DNA from: Arthrobacter sp. SPG23
Lineage (GTDB): Bacteria; Actinomycetota; Actinomycetes; Actinomycetales; Micrococcaceae
Assembly: GCF_000876655.1 (NCBI RefSeq)
Contig: NZ_JYCN01000021.1
Span: 124,055-188,054 of the forward strand
Direction: 5' to 3'
DNA length: 64,000 nt
The notes under the pieces: generated by a model
The model's database searches: none
The model's input: the letters and a program-made list of their open reading frames with translations, nothing else
What the model was told of the DNA's origin: nothing
In this document: positions 35,849-45,278 of the stretch, in pieces
Layout of the letters: each line of letters opens with the position of its first letter
How positions within the stretch are numbered: the first letter of the stretch is position 1
Made by a program: the position numbers and the translations under genes

Positions 35849-37318
35849 TCAGCGCTTTTGCAGGTTCAGGATGATCTGCACGGCAGTGCCGCCACCCTCA
35901 CGCGGTTTCCACTGGATACTTCCGCCGAGCTCGCTCGTGACGAGGGTGCGGACGATCTGCAGTCCCAGGCCTTCGACGTGGGGCGTGTCGGGCAGTCCGA
36001 CGCCGTCATCGGCCACCGTGACGGTCAGGAGCTCGTCTCCGTCCTCGCCCTCTGAGCGGTCAGCCAGCAGCCAGACAGTTCCCGTCCTACCCTCCAGGCC
36101 ATGTTCCACGGCGTTCGTCACCAGCTCGTTGATCACCAGAGCCAGCGGGGTGGCGAAATCGCTGGGCAGCTCACCGAACAGGCCGGACCTGGCAGTCTTG
36201 ACCTGCTGCGAGGGTGAAGCGACTTCAGCGGAAAGACGGAACTGCCGCCCAATCAGCTCATCGAAGTCGACGCTCTGCGTCAGTCCCTGGGACAGCGTCT
36301 CGTGGACAAGGGCAATGGTTGCAACTCGTCGCATGGCCTGCTCAAGGCCCTGCTTGGCTTCATCGCTGACCATCCGGCGTGACTGCATCCGCAACAGGGC
36401 AGCAACCGTCTGCAGGTTGTTTTTCACACGGTGGTGGATCTCGCGGATGGTGGCGTCCTTGGTCACAAGTTCCATTTCCCGGCGCCGTAGCTCAGAGACG
36501 TCACGGCAGAGCACCAGGGCCCCAAACCGCTGTTGCTCATCGCGCAACGGGATAGCCCGCAGTGACAGGCTGACTCCCCGGGATTCAATTTCGCTGCGCC
36601 AAGGCATCCGCCCGGTCACGACGAGCGGCAGGGTTTCGTCCACCATGCGACGGTCCCTCAACAGCCCCGCAGTGACTTCTGCCAGCGACCTCCCCTCAAG
36701 GGATTCACCGTCGCCTAGCCGCCGGAATGCGGAGACGCCGTTGGGGCTGGCGTACTGCACAATTCCGTCTGCGTCGAGCCGGATCAGACCGTCTCCCACC
36801 CGCGGCGCGCCGCGGCGGGATCCGGTGGGCGAAGCGAAGTCGGGCCACAGGCCGAGGGTTCCCATGCGCAGCAGGTCGTAGGCGCACTGCCGGTAGGTCA
36901 GTTCGAGCCGGGACGGCATCCGCGAACTGGACAGGTCCATGTGTGTGGTCACGATAGCCAGCGTCCGGCCGTTTCTCACCATGGGAACGGCTTCAACCCG
37001 GAGGGCCATATCACTGCTCCAGTTGGTTTCACTGGAACGCTCGATGGTCCGGCTGCTCCAGGCCTTATCAACCAGCGGCTGCAGATCCGACCTGATCCCC
37101 TCCCCCACGAAGTCGGCGTGGAACACCGTATGCGTGGTGGAGGGGCGGACGTGGGCCAGCGCCACGTAACCGAACTCAGGATGCGGAAACCACAATGCGA
37201 GGTCGGCGAAGGCGAGGTCGGCGACCATCTGCCAGTCGCCCACCAGGAGGTGCAGCCACTCGGCATCCCCCGGCCCAAAATCAGCGTGTTCCCTGATGGG
37301 GTCCGTAAAGATTGCCAC
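35849..37318 (-). CDS. pdtaS: Sensor histidine kinase, PdtaS-like
   Basis: A 489-residue soluble kinase with an N-terminal GAF-like domain (about 1-150), a PAS domain (about 175-280), then a HisKA_2-type domain with phospho-acceptor IREIHHRVKNNLQTVAALL (about residues 290-310) and a HATPase_c domain (NELVTNAVEHG, VADDGVGLP, GLGLQIV). HisKA_2 plus cytosolic GAF/PAS is the signature of PdtaS, which signals to the RNA-binding antiterminator PdtaR. The cognate response regulator is not in the window. The GTG start has GGAGG 4 bases upstream. It is 33 bases downstream of the glutamate dehydrogenase gene on the same strand, so read-through is possible. Confidence 0.92.
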   Translation of the reverse strand: MAIFTDPIREHADFGPGDAEWLHLLVGDWQMVADLAFADLALWFPHPEFGYVALAHVRPSTTHTVFHADFVGEGIRSDLQPLVDKAWSSRTIERSSETNWSSDMALRVEAVPMVRNGRTLAIVTTHMDLSSSRMPSRLELTYRQCAYDLLRMGTLGLWPDFASPTGSRRGAPRVGDGLIRLDADGIVQYASPNGVSAFRRLGDGESLEGRSLAEVTAGLLRDRRMVDETLPLVVTGRMPWRSEIESRGVSLSLRAIPLRDEQQRFGALVLCRDVSELRRREMELVTKDATIREIHHRVKNNLQTVAALLRMQSRRMVSDEAKQGLEQAMRRVATIALVHETLSQGLTQSVDFDELIGRQFRLSAEVASPSQQVKTARSGLFGELPSDFATPLALVINELVTNAVEHGLEGRTGTVWLLADRSEGEDGDELLTVTVADDGVGLPDTPHVEGLGLQIVRTLVTSELGGSIQWKPREGGGTAVQIILNLQKR

Positions 37319-37351
37319 TACACCTCCATATTCGACGCTTGGAACGGGTCC

Positions 37352-40300
37352 CTAGCGTCGGACGATTGACCTCAAGAGCCTCAATGCTACCGACAGTGAC
37401 GCCATATCGTCCGCTTCGAGTGAGTTGACCTCGTCAAACATGCTCCTGGCACGGTTCAGCTGCTCGGCATTCAGACCTTCCCAGTCCAGTACCCGGTCCT
37501 CCGCGGGGACTCCGGCCGACGTCGACTCAAGGACCGACGTCGTAATGTCCGAAATCGTGGAGTACAGGTCATCACGCAAGGCAGCACGGGCAAGTGCCTG
37601 CCAGCGGTCACGCCTCGGAAGTTTGGTGATCCGTTCCAGCAGCGAGTCCACATGGAAGCGGTCGAATACCGTGTAGTACACGTGCGCGATGCTTTCCACC
37701 GGCTCCGGGCTGACATGGGCGATCTTGGCGATGTCGAGCAGCACGAAGCTTTCGAACAGTTCGGCCCAGCGGTGTGCAAGATCCTCCGGAAGTTCCCAGC
37801 TGCGGGCCTTTTCCAGCCAGGCGGCCACGCGCGCACGGTCCTCACCACGCAGGTAATCGAGGAGACGGGCACGCATCGGATCCATCAGCGGCTTGAATTC
37901 GTCCACGATTTCCGAAATCGGCCGGGAGGCGCTCCCCTGGCCCAGGACCCACCTGACCGCGCGGTCAAGGAGCCGGCGAATATCCAGGTGTACGGTGCTC
38001 CAGTGTTCGGTCGGGAAGGACGCCGGCAGTTCGTTGAGCTCTCCCACCATGACGTCCAGCTCGTAAATTTCGCGGAGGGCGACGAATGCCTTGGCCACGG
38101 CTGCTTCGTTGGCCGAGGTCTCTTCAATGGTGCGGAACGCGAACGTAATGCCGCCGAGGTTGATCATGTCGTTCGCCACCACCGTGGCGATGATCTCCCG
38201 CCGCAGCGGATGGGTGTCGAGCTCGGCGTCGAACCTTTCCCGAAGCTGCTTGGGAAAGTACGAACGCAGAGTCTGCCTGAACCACGGGTCGTCAGCGAGA
38301 TCGCTCTCACGCAGGGCAGTGGCGAGTTCGATCTTCGCGTAAGCCGCCAGAACCGACAGCTCGGGCGAGGTCAGCCCCTGCCCCTGTTCCAGGCGTTCCC
38401 GAAGCGTCGCCGTTGTGGGCAGCGCTTCAAGATCGCGCTTGAGGTCGGCGGATTTCTCCAGCCAGTCCATGAGGCGCTCGTAGCTGGGGCTCCACTCCGC
38501 AACACGGATGCGGTCGTTGAGGAGCAGGATGTTCTGGTCGATGTTGTCTTCCAGGACGAGCCGCCCTACTTCATCCGTCATGGATGCCAGGAAGTCCGCC
38601 CGCTCTGCGGCCTCCAGCTTGCCCGCGGCGACCATCCGGTCAACAAAGATCTTGATGTTAACTTCGTGGTCCGAGCAGTCGACGCCGGCCGAGTTGTCGA
38701 TGGCGTCGGTGTTCAGGATGACGCCCTGAAGTGCTGCCTCAATACGTCCGCGCTGGGTCATGCCCAGGTTTCCGCCTTCGCCCACCACTTTGACGCGGAG
38801 GTCCCGGCCGTCAACGCGGATGGCGTCGTTCGCCTTGTCCCCCACCTCGGCATGCGTTTCGGTGCTTGCCTTGACGTATGTTCCGATACCGCCGTTGTAG
38901 AGCAGGTCCGCGGGCGCCAGGAGAATGGCGCGAAGGAGTTCCGGCGGGCTCAGTTCGGTGGTGCCGTCAGGCAGCCCGAGGGCGACCCGCACCTGGTCGG
39001 AGACAGGAATGGACTTTGCCTGCCGTCCGAAGATGCCACCTCCTTCGCTGATGAGGGATTTGTCGTAATCGTCCCAGGAGGACCGGGGCAGGTCGAAGAG
39101 CCGCCGCCGTTCTGCGTAGGATGACGCCTCATCGGGATTCGGATCCAGGAAGATGTGGCGGTGGTCGAATGCTGCCAGCAGCCGGATGTGTTGCGAAAGC
39201 AGCATCCCGTTGCCAAACACATCGCCGGACATATCGCCGACGCCCACCACCGTAAACGGCTCAGACTGCGTGTCCAGGTCCAGTTCGCTGAAGTGGCGCT
39301 TGACCGATTCCCACGCGCCGCGGGCCGTGATCCCCATGGCTTTGTGGTCGTAGCCCACGGAGCCGCCGGAGGCGAAGGCATCCCCCAGCCAGAAGCCGTA
39401 CTCTGCCGAGAGCCCGTTGGCGATGTCCGAGAACGTTGCCGTTCCCTTGTCTGCAGCGACAACGAGGTAGTTGTCGTTGTCGTCGTGGCGGACGACGTCG
39501 GCCGGCGGAACCACAGCTTCGCCGTCCGGAGTGGTGATCAGGTTGTCCGTAAGGTCCAGCAGACCGCGGATGAAGGTCTTGTAGCTCTCCACGCCCTCCG
39601 CCATCCACGCCGTCCGGTCGACCGCAGGGTCCGGGAGCTGCTTGGCGAAGAATCCGCCCTTGGCGCCGGTGGGCACAATGACGGCATTCTTGACGGTCTG
39701 AGCTTTCACAAGGCCAAGGATTTCGGTGCGGAAGTCCTCGCGCCGGTCGGACCAGCGGAGCCCGCCACGGGCCACCTTGCCGAAACGCAGGTGCACGCCT
39801 TCCACCCTGGGCGAGTACACCCAGATTTCAAACATCGGGCGCGGGAAGGCCAGCCCGTCGATCGCGGCGGGATTCAGTTTGAAGCTCAGGTACGGCTTCT
39901 GCTGGTAGAAGTTGGTGCGGAGTGTGGCCTCAATGAGGTTCGCAAACGTCCGGAGCACACGGTCTGCGTCCAACGTGGCGACCTGCTCAATAGCGGCCGC
40001 CAGCTCCGCGCGTACGGTTACCTGGCGCGCCGCCCGGACATCGTCACCGATGGCGGGGTCAAAGCGCGCCGCGAAGAGTGCACTCAGTGAGCGGGTCACG
40101 TCGGGATTGGCCAGCAGCGTGTCGGCAATGAATCCGAACGAGTTCGTATTGCCCATCTGGCGCATGTATTTCGCGTAGGCACGGAGGACCACAATCTGGC
40201 GCCAGTGCATGCCCTCGCGCAGGACCAGCCGGTCAAAGCTGTCCGACTCGACGTCACCGGAAACGGCGGCGCCGAAAGCTTCCGCCAACAACTGGCCGGT

Positions 40301-42205
40301 CCCGAGGGGAGCCACGCCAGCGGGGTACTTAAGGCCCAGGTCGTACAGGAAGAAGTCCCGCTTGTCCGCGGTCTCGATCTCGAAGGGCCGTTCATCGAGC
40401 ACTTCAAGGCCAAGGTTATGGAAGTACGGCAGAATCTGGCTAAGGCTCTTCGGCTCAAGCATGTAAAGCTTGACGCGCGCGTCCTCTTCCAACGTGGCTC
40501 CGGCACCCTCCGGCAGGTACACGTGCACCCCGGGCCGCTCCTGCGTGCCCTTTTCGGCCAGCTCGGCAGCCGACCCGTACTTCTCGAACCGCGCGATGTC
40601 CGTCAGGGCGTCCTCAACCTCGTAGTCCACGCGGTAGGTGGCCGGGAAGGCCTCGGCCCAGGCCGAGGCAAGCCCTTTATTGTCGTCATCGGTGGCGCTG
40701 GCACGCAGCACCTCGGTAATGCCTTCGCTCCACGAGCGCGCTGCCCGGACCAGCCTCTTCTCAAGCTCTTCGACATTGACGTCGCTGACATCGGCATCCT
40801 TGGGCAACCGGATACGGAAGAACAGCCTGGCCAACGCAGACTCGGTCATCCTGGCTTCGTAGTCAATGGAGACGGCATGGAACGTCTCGCGGAGCTCCTG
40901 CTCAATGCGGAGGCGCACGTTGGTGGTGTACCGGTCACGGGGCAGATAGACGAGTGCGGACATGAAGCGGCCGTAGATATCAGGCCTCAGGAACAGCCGC
41001 GTGCGCCGCCGTTCCTGCAGCCGCTGGATCCCGGTTGCCGTCGCGGCAAGGTCCGATACCTCGATCTGGAACAGCTCATCGCGGGGGTAGGTTTCGAGAA
41101 TACCCAGCAGGTCTTTGCCGGAGTGCGAGTGCGGCGGGAATCCGGCGCTGCGCAGGACGGCTTCAACCTTCTCGCGGACAATCGGAATGTTCCTGACCGA
41201 GCCGGCGTAGGCGCTGGTGGCGAAAAGACCGATGAACCGCTGCTCGCCGTTGACGTTTCCGGCGGCGTCAAAGCTCTTGACTCCGATGTAGTCGAGGTAC
41301 GCGGGGCGGTGCACCGTGGAGCGGGAATTGGCTTTGGTGATGACCAAGGCGCGCTTTTCACGGGCCTTCCTGCGGCCCGCAACGGTGAGGTGCTGGACGT
41401 GGTGTCCGTCGGCGCCGCTGCGCAGCAGCCCGAGGCCGCTTTCCTCGCGCAGTTCCAGCACGTCCTCGCCGGACTCATTGACGAGGTCGTATTCGCGGTA
41501 GCCAAGGAAGGTGAAGTTCCCGTCGTCGAGCCACCGGAGGAGGTCCTGGGCCTGGCGCAGTTCCTCGATCTGCGATGGGTTGGCCACCTTGTCCAGGTCC
41601 TGGGCGATCTGGAGCGCCTTGTTGCGCATCTTGGGCCAGTCCTCCACAGCGGACCGGACGTCCCCAAGGACTCGTTCGATGCCTTCGATGAGCCGTCCAT
41701 GCGCTTCCTCGCTGGCAGGACCGATTTCGACGGCGATCCACGACTCCATGTGCGAGGCGTTGTCGCCCTGGGCAATCAGGTGTGACAGGCTTGGCATCGC
41801 TGCCGTGTCGCCGCTGGAGATACCAATACTGGACGGGACCCTGTCCACTTTTGTCAGTCGCGCGGTTTCGCGGTTGCGCGTAACCACAAACAGCGGGTGA
41901 AGGACGAGGTGGATGGCCGAGTTCTGGCGCACGAGCTCGGCGTTGACGGAGTCCACCAGGAACGGCATATCGTCCGTGACGATGTACACCACGCTGCAGT
42001 CGGCTTCGTCCACGATCCGCACGTTGGCGGTGCCCGGCACACGGACAGCAGCCACTTCCCGGTGGGTTTCGGCGCGGGCAGCCAGGACGTCCGGTGAGTA
42101 CGCCCGGGAATCCTCCTCCGCAAGGTGCTCGTAGTAGTCTCCGAAGTACCCTTCACGGGCTCCGAGCAAAACGGACTGATCCTCCACGCTGGACCCAGAC
42201 GACAT
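37352..42205 (-). CDS. gdh: NAD-specific glutamate dehydrogenase, large (180 kDa) class
   Basis: Oxidative deamination of glutamate to 2-oxoglutarate with NAD. It has 1617 residues, right for the L-GDH180 class (Mycobacterium Rv2476c type). A long N-terminal regulatory part with ACT-like segments (about 1-700) precedes the catalytic core, where KVARGGLRWSDRREDFRTE and VPTGAKGGFFAKQLP carry the substrate and catalytic lysines; GVGDMSGDVFGNGML is the coenzyme region. ATG 42205 is chosen because GGAGG lies 9 bases before it. In mycobacteria this enzyme is inhibited by the FHA protein GarA; no GarA gene is in view. Confidence 0.96.
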   Translation of the reverse strand: MSSGSSVEDQSVLLGAREGYFGDYYEHLAEEDSRAYSPDVLAARAETHREVAAVRVPGTANVRIVDEADCSVVYIVTDDMPFLVDSVNAELVRQNSAIHLVLHPLFVVTRNRETARLTKVDRVPSSIGISSGDTAAMPSLSHLIAQGDNASHMESWIAVEIGPASEEAHGRLIEGIERVLGDVRSAVEDWPKMRNKALQIAQDLDKVANPSQIEELRQAQDLLRWLDDGNFTFLGYREYDLVNESGEDVLELREESGLGLLRSGADGHHVQHLTVAGRRKAREKRALVITKANSRSTVHRPAYLDYIGVKSFDAAGNVNGEQRFIGLFATSAYAGSVRNIPIVREKVEAVLRSAGFPPHSHSGKDLLGILETYPRDELFQIEVSDLAATATGIQRLQERRRTRLFLRPDIYGRFMSALVYLPRDRYTTNVRLRIEQELRETFHAVSIDYEARMTESALARLFFRIRLPKDADVSDVNVEELEKRLVRAARSWSEGITEVLRASATDDDNKGLASAWAEAFPATYRVDYEVEDALTDIARFEKYGSAAELAEKGTQERPGVHVYLPEGAGATLEEDARVKLYMLEPKSLSQILPYFHNLGLEVLDERPFEIETADKRDFFLYDLGLKYPAGVAPLGTGQLLAEAFGAAVSGDVESDSFDRLVLREGMHWRQIVVLRAYAKYMRQMGNTNSFGFIADTLLANPDVTRSLSALFAARFDPAIGDDVRAARQVTVRAELAAAIEQVATLDADRVLRTFANLIEATLRTNFYQQKPYLSFKLNPAAIDGLAFPRPMFEIWVYSPRVEGVHLRFGKVARGGLRWSDRREDFRTEILGLVKAQTVKNAVIVPTGAKGGFFAKQLPDPAVDRTAWMAEGVESYKTFIRGLLDLTDNLITTPDGEAVVPPADVVRHDDNDNYLVVAADKGTATFSDIANGLSAEYGFWLGDAFASGGSVGYDHKAMGITARGAWESVKRHFSELDLDTQSEPFTVVGVGDMSGDVFGNGMLLSQHIRLLAAFDHRHIFLDPNPDEASSYAERRRLFDLPRSSWDDYDKSLISEGGGIFGRQAKSIPVSDQVRVALGLPDGTTELSPPELLRAILLAPADLLYNGGIGTYVKASTETHAEVGDKANDAIRVDGRDLRVKVVGEGGNLGMTQRGRIEAALQGVILNTDAIDNSAGVDCSDHEVNIKIFVDRMVAAGKLEAAERADFLASMTDEVGRLVLEDNIDQNILLLNDRIRVAEWSPSYERLMDWLEKSADLKRDLEALPTTATLRERLEQGQGLTSPELSVLAAYAKIELATALRESDLADDPWFRQTLRSYFPKQLRERFDAELDTHPLRREIIATVVANDMINLGGITFAFRTIEETSANEAAVAKAFVALREIYELDVMVGELNELPASFPTEHWSTVHLDIRRLLDRAVRWVLGQGSASRPISEIVDEFKPLMDPMRARLLDYLRGEDRARVAAWLEKARSWELPEDLAHRWAELFESFVLLDIAKIAHVSPEPVESIAHVYYTVFDRFHVDSLLERITKLPRRDRWQALARAALRDDLYSTISDITTSVLESTSAGVPAEDRVLDWEGLNAEQLNRARSMFDEVNSLEADDMASLSVALRLLRSIVRR

Positions 42206-42262
42206 CGACAAACGCCTCCATCACAAGTTCATAGTTGCCTCTTTGCAACCCTTATGGCGAGC

Positions 42263-43573
42263 CTAGCCCTTTAGGTGACGCTTCGCTGTGGAAGAAAAGA
42301 CAGAGGATCGGCGCTTTTGCTGGACAGGTGCACAAACCGTTTCGGCTATCGCATAACGCAGCCCGGACTCGGGTGCGGCCTCGAGCAAGAGGCTTCCGGA
42401 CAACAGTGCCGCGTCGCACGCTGCGTTGTCTGAGGGAAGGAACGAGGCAATGCCTTCCGCCGGCCCGTACCTCTCCCACGCCTCCCGGAGCTGGCGCTCG
42501 GGGAAGCGTCCGACGGCCGAGGCGCGGACTTTATTCAGGATCACCCTTGGTGATGCCTGCGGAACCGCCGCTTCGAGCTCGGAAAGGCCGCGAACCAGCC
42601 GTGGCACGCCGATGGAATCGGCCGATCCCACAGCATAAACAGTGTCCGCGAGTTCAAGGCTTCGGAGGGTAGCGGCATTCCTTCGCGGTGCCATGGTGTC
42701 AAAACTGAGTTCCTCGTCTGCCTCGAGGCAGAAGCCAGTGTCAACGACAATGTAGTCCGCCACCTCACGGGCTTTCTCAAAGACTGCACCAAGGGCAGAT
42801 GCGCGCAACTCGGTCCAGCGGTCTGCGCGTGTGATCCCTGTCAAGACCTGAAGCGTGCCTGGTTTGAGGGCGACGGACGTGGCGATCTTTAGCAAGGCGT
42901 CGGCATCCAGCTGCCCCAGGTCGGCCAACCGGCAGGCCTGGGCCAACCCGGCAGATTCGTCGAGCAGTCCCAGCAGTCCCGCAACGCTCGCTCCGTAGCT
43001 GTCAGCGTCGATCAGGAGCACCGAGTTGCCTGCTGCGGCCAATTCACCTGCCATGTTGACTGCCACCAGTGTCCGGCCCGGTGACCCGGCAGGACCCCAG
43101 ACGGCGAGGACCTGGCCGGCGCCGGACGGCTCGGCCGGAAGGTCATCTCCCTCGCCCGGCAAGGTTCGAATGGCTGCACCGGTGTCGGCGAAGCCGCTGT
43201 CACCAGCCTGAACCGACCCGGGAAGGGCCCACTGGGCAACCGCACCCGAGATCCTGCCTGCCAGCGCTGCAGAGTCCACCCCCGCCGGCGCAGCCGTGAC
43301 GCCGATCGCGGTCAGCCTCGCCGTTTCTGTGGCGCTGTCCGTCAACGCAACAATCACGACGCCGACGGCGGTGAGCCGGTCGACAAGCGAAGCCGTCAGT
43401 TCGTCACTCCCCTCCGCGACGACGGCCGCCCGTGCGAGTCCGCTTTGGCAGGCGGCCAGCAGTTCCGCCAGTTCCGAGCATCTCCGCACCACAGTGACTG
43501 GTCCATGGAGGCGTTCCAGGCCTCCGACAAGGTCCTCGCGTGATTGCCCGACCGTGACCACCGGAATACTCAC
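42263..43573 (-). CDS. CpaE/TadZ-like MinD-family ATPase
   Basis: A 436-residue protein: an N-terminal receiver-like atypical domain (about 1-115), a linker, then a MinD/ParA-type ATPase with a deviant P-loop GPAGSPGRT (160-168). Arg stands where Lys is normal, followed by VAVNMAGELAAAGNSVLLIDAD and YIVVDTGF. CpaE/TadZ proteins place the Tad pilus machine in the cell. It overlaps the SAF-domain gene by ATGA, and together they form a detached pilus-accessory pair 37 kb from the Tad operon. With the Lys lost, ATP binding may be weak. Confidence 0.8.
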   Translation of the reverse strand: MSIPVVTVGQSREDLVGGLERLHGPVTVVRRCSELAELLAACQSGLARAAVVAEGSDELTASLVDRLTAVGVVIVALTDSATETARLTAIGVTAAPAGVDSAALAGRISGAVAQWALPGSVQAGDSGFADTGAAIRTLPGEGDDLPAEPSGAGQVLAVWGPAGSPGRTLVAVNMAGELAAAGNSVLLIDADSYGASVAGLLGLLDESAGLAQACRLADLGQLDADALLKIATSVALKPGTLQVLTGITRADRWTELRASALGAVFEKAREVADYIVVDTGFCLEADEELSFDTMAPRRNAATLRSLELADTVYAVGSADSIGVPRLVRGLSELEAAVPQASPRVILNKVRASAVGRFPERQLREAWERYGPAEGIASFLPSDNAACDAALLSGSLLLEAAPESGLRYAIAETVCAPVQQKRRSSVFSSTAKRHLKG

Positions 43574-44211
43574 GGGGTTTCACCGCCCGGGTTCCAGACC
43601 ACCGATATCTTGGCCTTGTTCGCCTGCGCTCCCAGCAGACTGGGCATCTGCTCGTCGGTAACGAGGACCATGACCACGGTGGACCGGGACGACCCCAAGG
43701 TGGTCGATCCGGGAGTGACCTCAGCGACTTCGGCCCCGGGCAGCAACAATTTCGGCTCGTTGAACCCGTTACGGGCATCAGGCAAGGCCACCCAGGCGTC
43801 CACCCGCGAACCGGCCGCCACTTGTTCCGGCAGCGCCTCGTCAATGGTGATGGCGACCGGCTTGCGGTTCAACGCATCGGGCCGGCCGAGGCTCTCCCGT
43901 GGCACCAGCTGGTCCGGGCCAATCCGCTGTACCGCAACCATGCCTTCTGGCAGTCCGGCCTCGGCGGTGACGTAGTGGGCTTCGACGTCGCCGAGCCTGA
44001 CTTTCACCCGGTTGACGTTCTCAGGCGTGAGCTTCTCCCCCACGGCGATCGACCCTCTTGCCGCGTACACCTCGGTGGTCCGGTCGGCAGCACCGACCAG
44101 CGACACAACGCCCGCCACGGACGCCATCACCAGCAGGAATCCGAGCAGGAGCCGCGGATCCTTCCAGGACGGCTTCTTCAGCCTGACTGCCGTCGTCGTA
44201 CTTGAACTCAC
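43570..44211 (-). CDS. SAF-domain (CpaB/RcpC-like) pilus assembly protein
   Basis: A 213-residue membrane-anchored protein: cytoplasmic start rich in Ser/Lys, one helix at about 21-43 (RLLLGFLLVMASVAGVVSL), then an SAF domain (ARGSIAVGEKLTPENV ... LPEGMVAV) and a C-terminal extracytoplasmic part with VDAWV. CpaB/RcpC proteins support the Tad channel and bind peptidoglycan. GTG 44211 is preferred over ATG 44265 because GGGGGAGC lies 5 bases before it. It overlaps the CpaE-like gene. The conserved 16-bp upstream element shared with tadA lies at 44291-44327. Confidence 0.8.
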   Translation of the reverse strand: MSSSTTTAVRLKKPSWKDPRLLLGFLLVMASVAGVVSLVGAADRTTEVYAARGSIAVGEKLTPENVNRVKVRLGDVEAHYVTAEAGLPEGMVAVQRIGPDQLVPRESLGRPDALNRKPVAITIDEALPEQVAAGSRVDAWVALPDARNGFNEPKLLLPGAEVAEVTPGSTTLGSSRSTVVMVLVTDEQMPSLLGAQANKAKISVVWNPGGETP

Positions 44212-44290
44212 GTACCGCTCCCCCCTCGGTGCCGACCGGGCTGGTTCTGCGCCGGACTCCCTCATTGTTACGGCAAAACGGCAGGATCGA

Positions 44291-44327
44291 AAGTCACAAG
44301 TCCAAACAGTGCCAAACTGTGGATAAC
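44291..44327 (-). promoter_or_regulatory. Conserved upstream element of the cpaB-like gene
   Basis: Read on the minus strand, TTATCCACAGTTTGGC (44327-44312) then TGTGACTT (44298-44291), about 107 bases before GTG 44211. It is identical at 15 of 16 bases to the element before tadA, and the TGTGACTT box is shifted by one helical turn. Its other side faces the bldC-like gene. Confidence 0.55.
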
Positions 44328-44351
44328 CGCATCATTCGACGTCATTGGTGG

Positions 44352-44357
44352 CAAAAT
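44352..44357 (+). promoter_or_regulatory. Candidate -10 of a leaderless bldC transcript
   Basis: CAAAAT ends 6 bases before ATG 44364 and no Shine-Dalgarno is present, so the mRNA may start at the ATG. TAGTGG is the alternative box but is too close. Weak evidence. Confidence 0.25.
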
Positions 44358-44363
44358 AGTGGC

Positions 44364-44579
44364 ATGCCCCGATTCCTCACCCTCGCAGACGTAGCGGAAC
44401 AGCTGCAGATCAATTCCCCGGCAGCCTATGCACTCGTGCGAAGCGGCGAACTCAAGGCCATCCAAGTGGGCGGACGCGGACAGTGGCGCGTGGAAGAGAA
44501 GATGCTGGAACAGTACATCGAAGAGCGCTATGCGGAGGCAGACCGCATGATCCAGGAAGCCAAAGCCAAGTCCGTCTGA
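44364..44579 (+). CDS. bldC: BldC-like MerR-type DNA-binding protein
   Basis: A 71-residue protein consisting only of a winged helix-turn-helix domain: LTLADVAEQLQINSPAAYALVRSGEL, then AIQVGGRGQWRV and a C-terminal helix EEKMLEQYIEERYAEA. This is the length and layout of Streptomyces BldC, which binds as head-to-tail multimers to direct repeats. It is divergent from the CpaB-like gene and upstream of a LysM gene with phased repeats, a possible target. A longer frame from 44202 lacks any initiation signal. Confidence 0.9.
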   Translation: MPRFLTLADVAEQLQINSPAAYALVRSGELKAIQVGGRGQWRVEEKMLEQYIEERYAEADRMIQEAKAKSV

Positions 44580-44606
44580 ACCAGGGGCGGCCGAGGGCGC
44601 GCCGTC

Positions 44607-45185
44607 CTACTGATGACCTTCCGTGCCGCGGACGGACCGTAACGCACCAAGCGAGGAAAAAGGTACCGACGCAATCTGGCTGACGTTGGCCGCGCGGCGG
44701 GCTTCTCCGGGCCGGGTTAAGGCCAGATCCAAGTAATCCCGCCCCACGCGGTCGATGACGCCGCTCAGCACCGCAGCTTCCTGCGTGCCACCGACGAGGA
44801 CCACCGCAAGATCAGCCCTGTCGCGCGCCAGCGCACGAAGGGCGCTGGCGAGTCCCAATTTGCGCCTGACCGACGACGGCTCCGACACTGCCAGCCTCCC
44901 CAGGCCGTGATAGCGGGAAACCGCCGCAAATGGAACCAGCACCTGATGATGATGGTCGTTGAGGAGCAGGCTCTCTCCACCCACGTGGCCCAGTGTTCCC
45001 TCGAACACGGCGCCGGATACCAAGTGGACCGCCACCCTAAGCCCCATGGATCCGCGCAATCTGTCGGCCAGCTCGACGCCCGCAACCTCCGCCCGCGACC
45101 GTTCGGAGATTTCCGATTCAAGGTCCAGGCGGTCAACCGAGGCCAGCTGCGCCTCCATGTCTCCAAACAAGGCATCCCAACGCAT
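44607..45185 (-). CDS. Conserved hypothetical protein with possible Sm-like fold
   Basis: A 192-residue cytoplasmic protein between the bldC-like and LysM genes. The middle part VAVHLVSGAVFEGTLGHVGG-ESLLLND followed by VLVPFAAVSRYHGL has the strand pattern of an Sm-like beta barrel (short strand, Gly turn, xGxL, then Hx-like loop). The C-terminal half repeats a similar strand pattern (VVLVGGTQEAAVLSGVIDRVGRDYLDLAL), so the protein may be a two-barrel repeat. No residues point to catalysis. Role unknown; a nucleic-acid-binding protein is one possibility. Confidence 0.65.
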   Translation of the reverse strand: MRWDALFGDMEAQLASVDRLDLESEISERSRAEVAGVELADRLRGSMGLRVAVHLVSGAVFEGTLGHVGGESLLLNDHHHQVLVPFAAVSRYHGLGRLAVSEPSSVRRKLGLASALRALARDRADLAVVLVGGTQEAAVLSGVIDRVGRDYLDLALTRPGEARRAANVSQIASVPFSSLGALRSVRGTEGHQ

Positions 45186-45278
45186 GCCGCAAATCTAGGC
45201 CGGGGCAGGCCAGCGGTCAATTCACGCGCCTCACCGGGCGACCAAAAAACAAATGACTGGACAAAACTTGAAGAGCAA

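Noticed and set aside
34859-37351. Search for WXG100 or other type VII genes next to the FtsK-like ATPase
   Set aside because: None of the small frames nearby shows a WXG motif or helical hairpin pattern; only a four-helix protein, whiB1 and pdtaS are present.
37652-41785. Long plus-strand open frames antisense to the glutamate dehydrogenase gene (up to 526 codons)
   Set aside because: GC-rich codon usage of the real gene keeps antisense frames open; no motifs and no ribosome binding sites.
42206-42211. TTG start for the glutamate dehydrogenase two codons upstream
   Set aside because: GGAGG would be only 3 bases from it; ATG 42205 has proper spacing.
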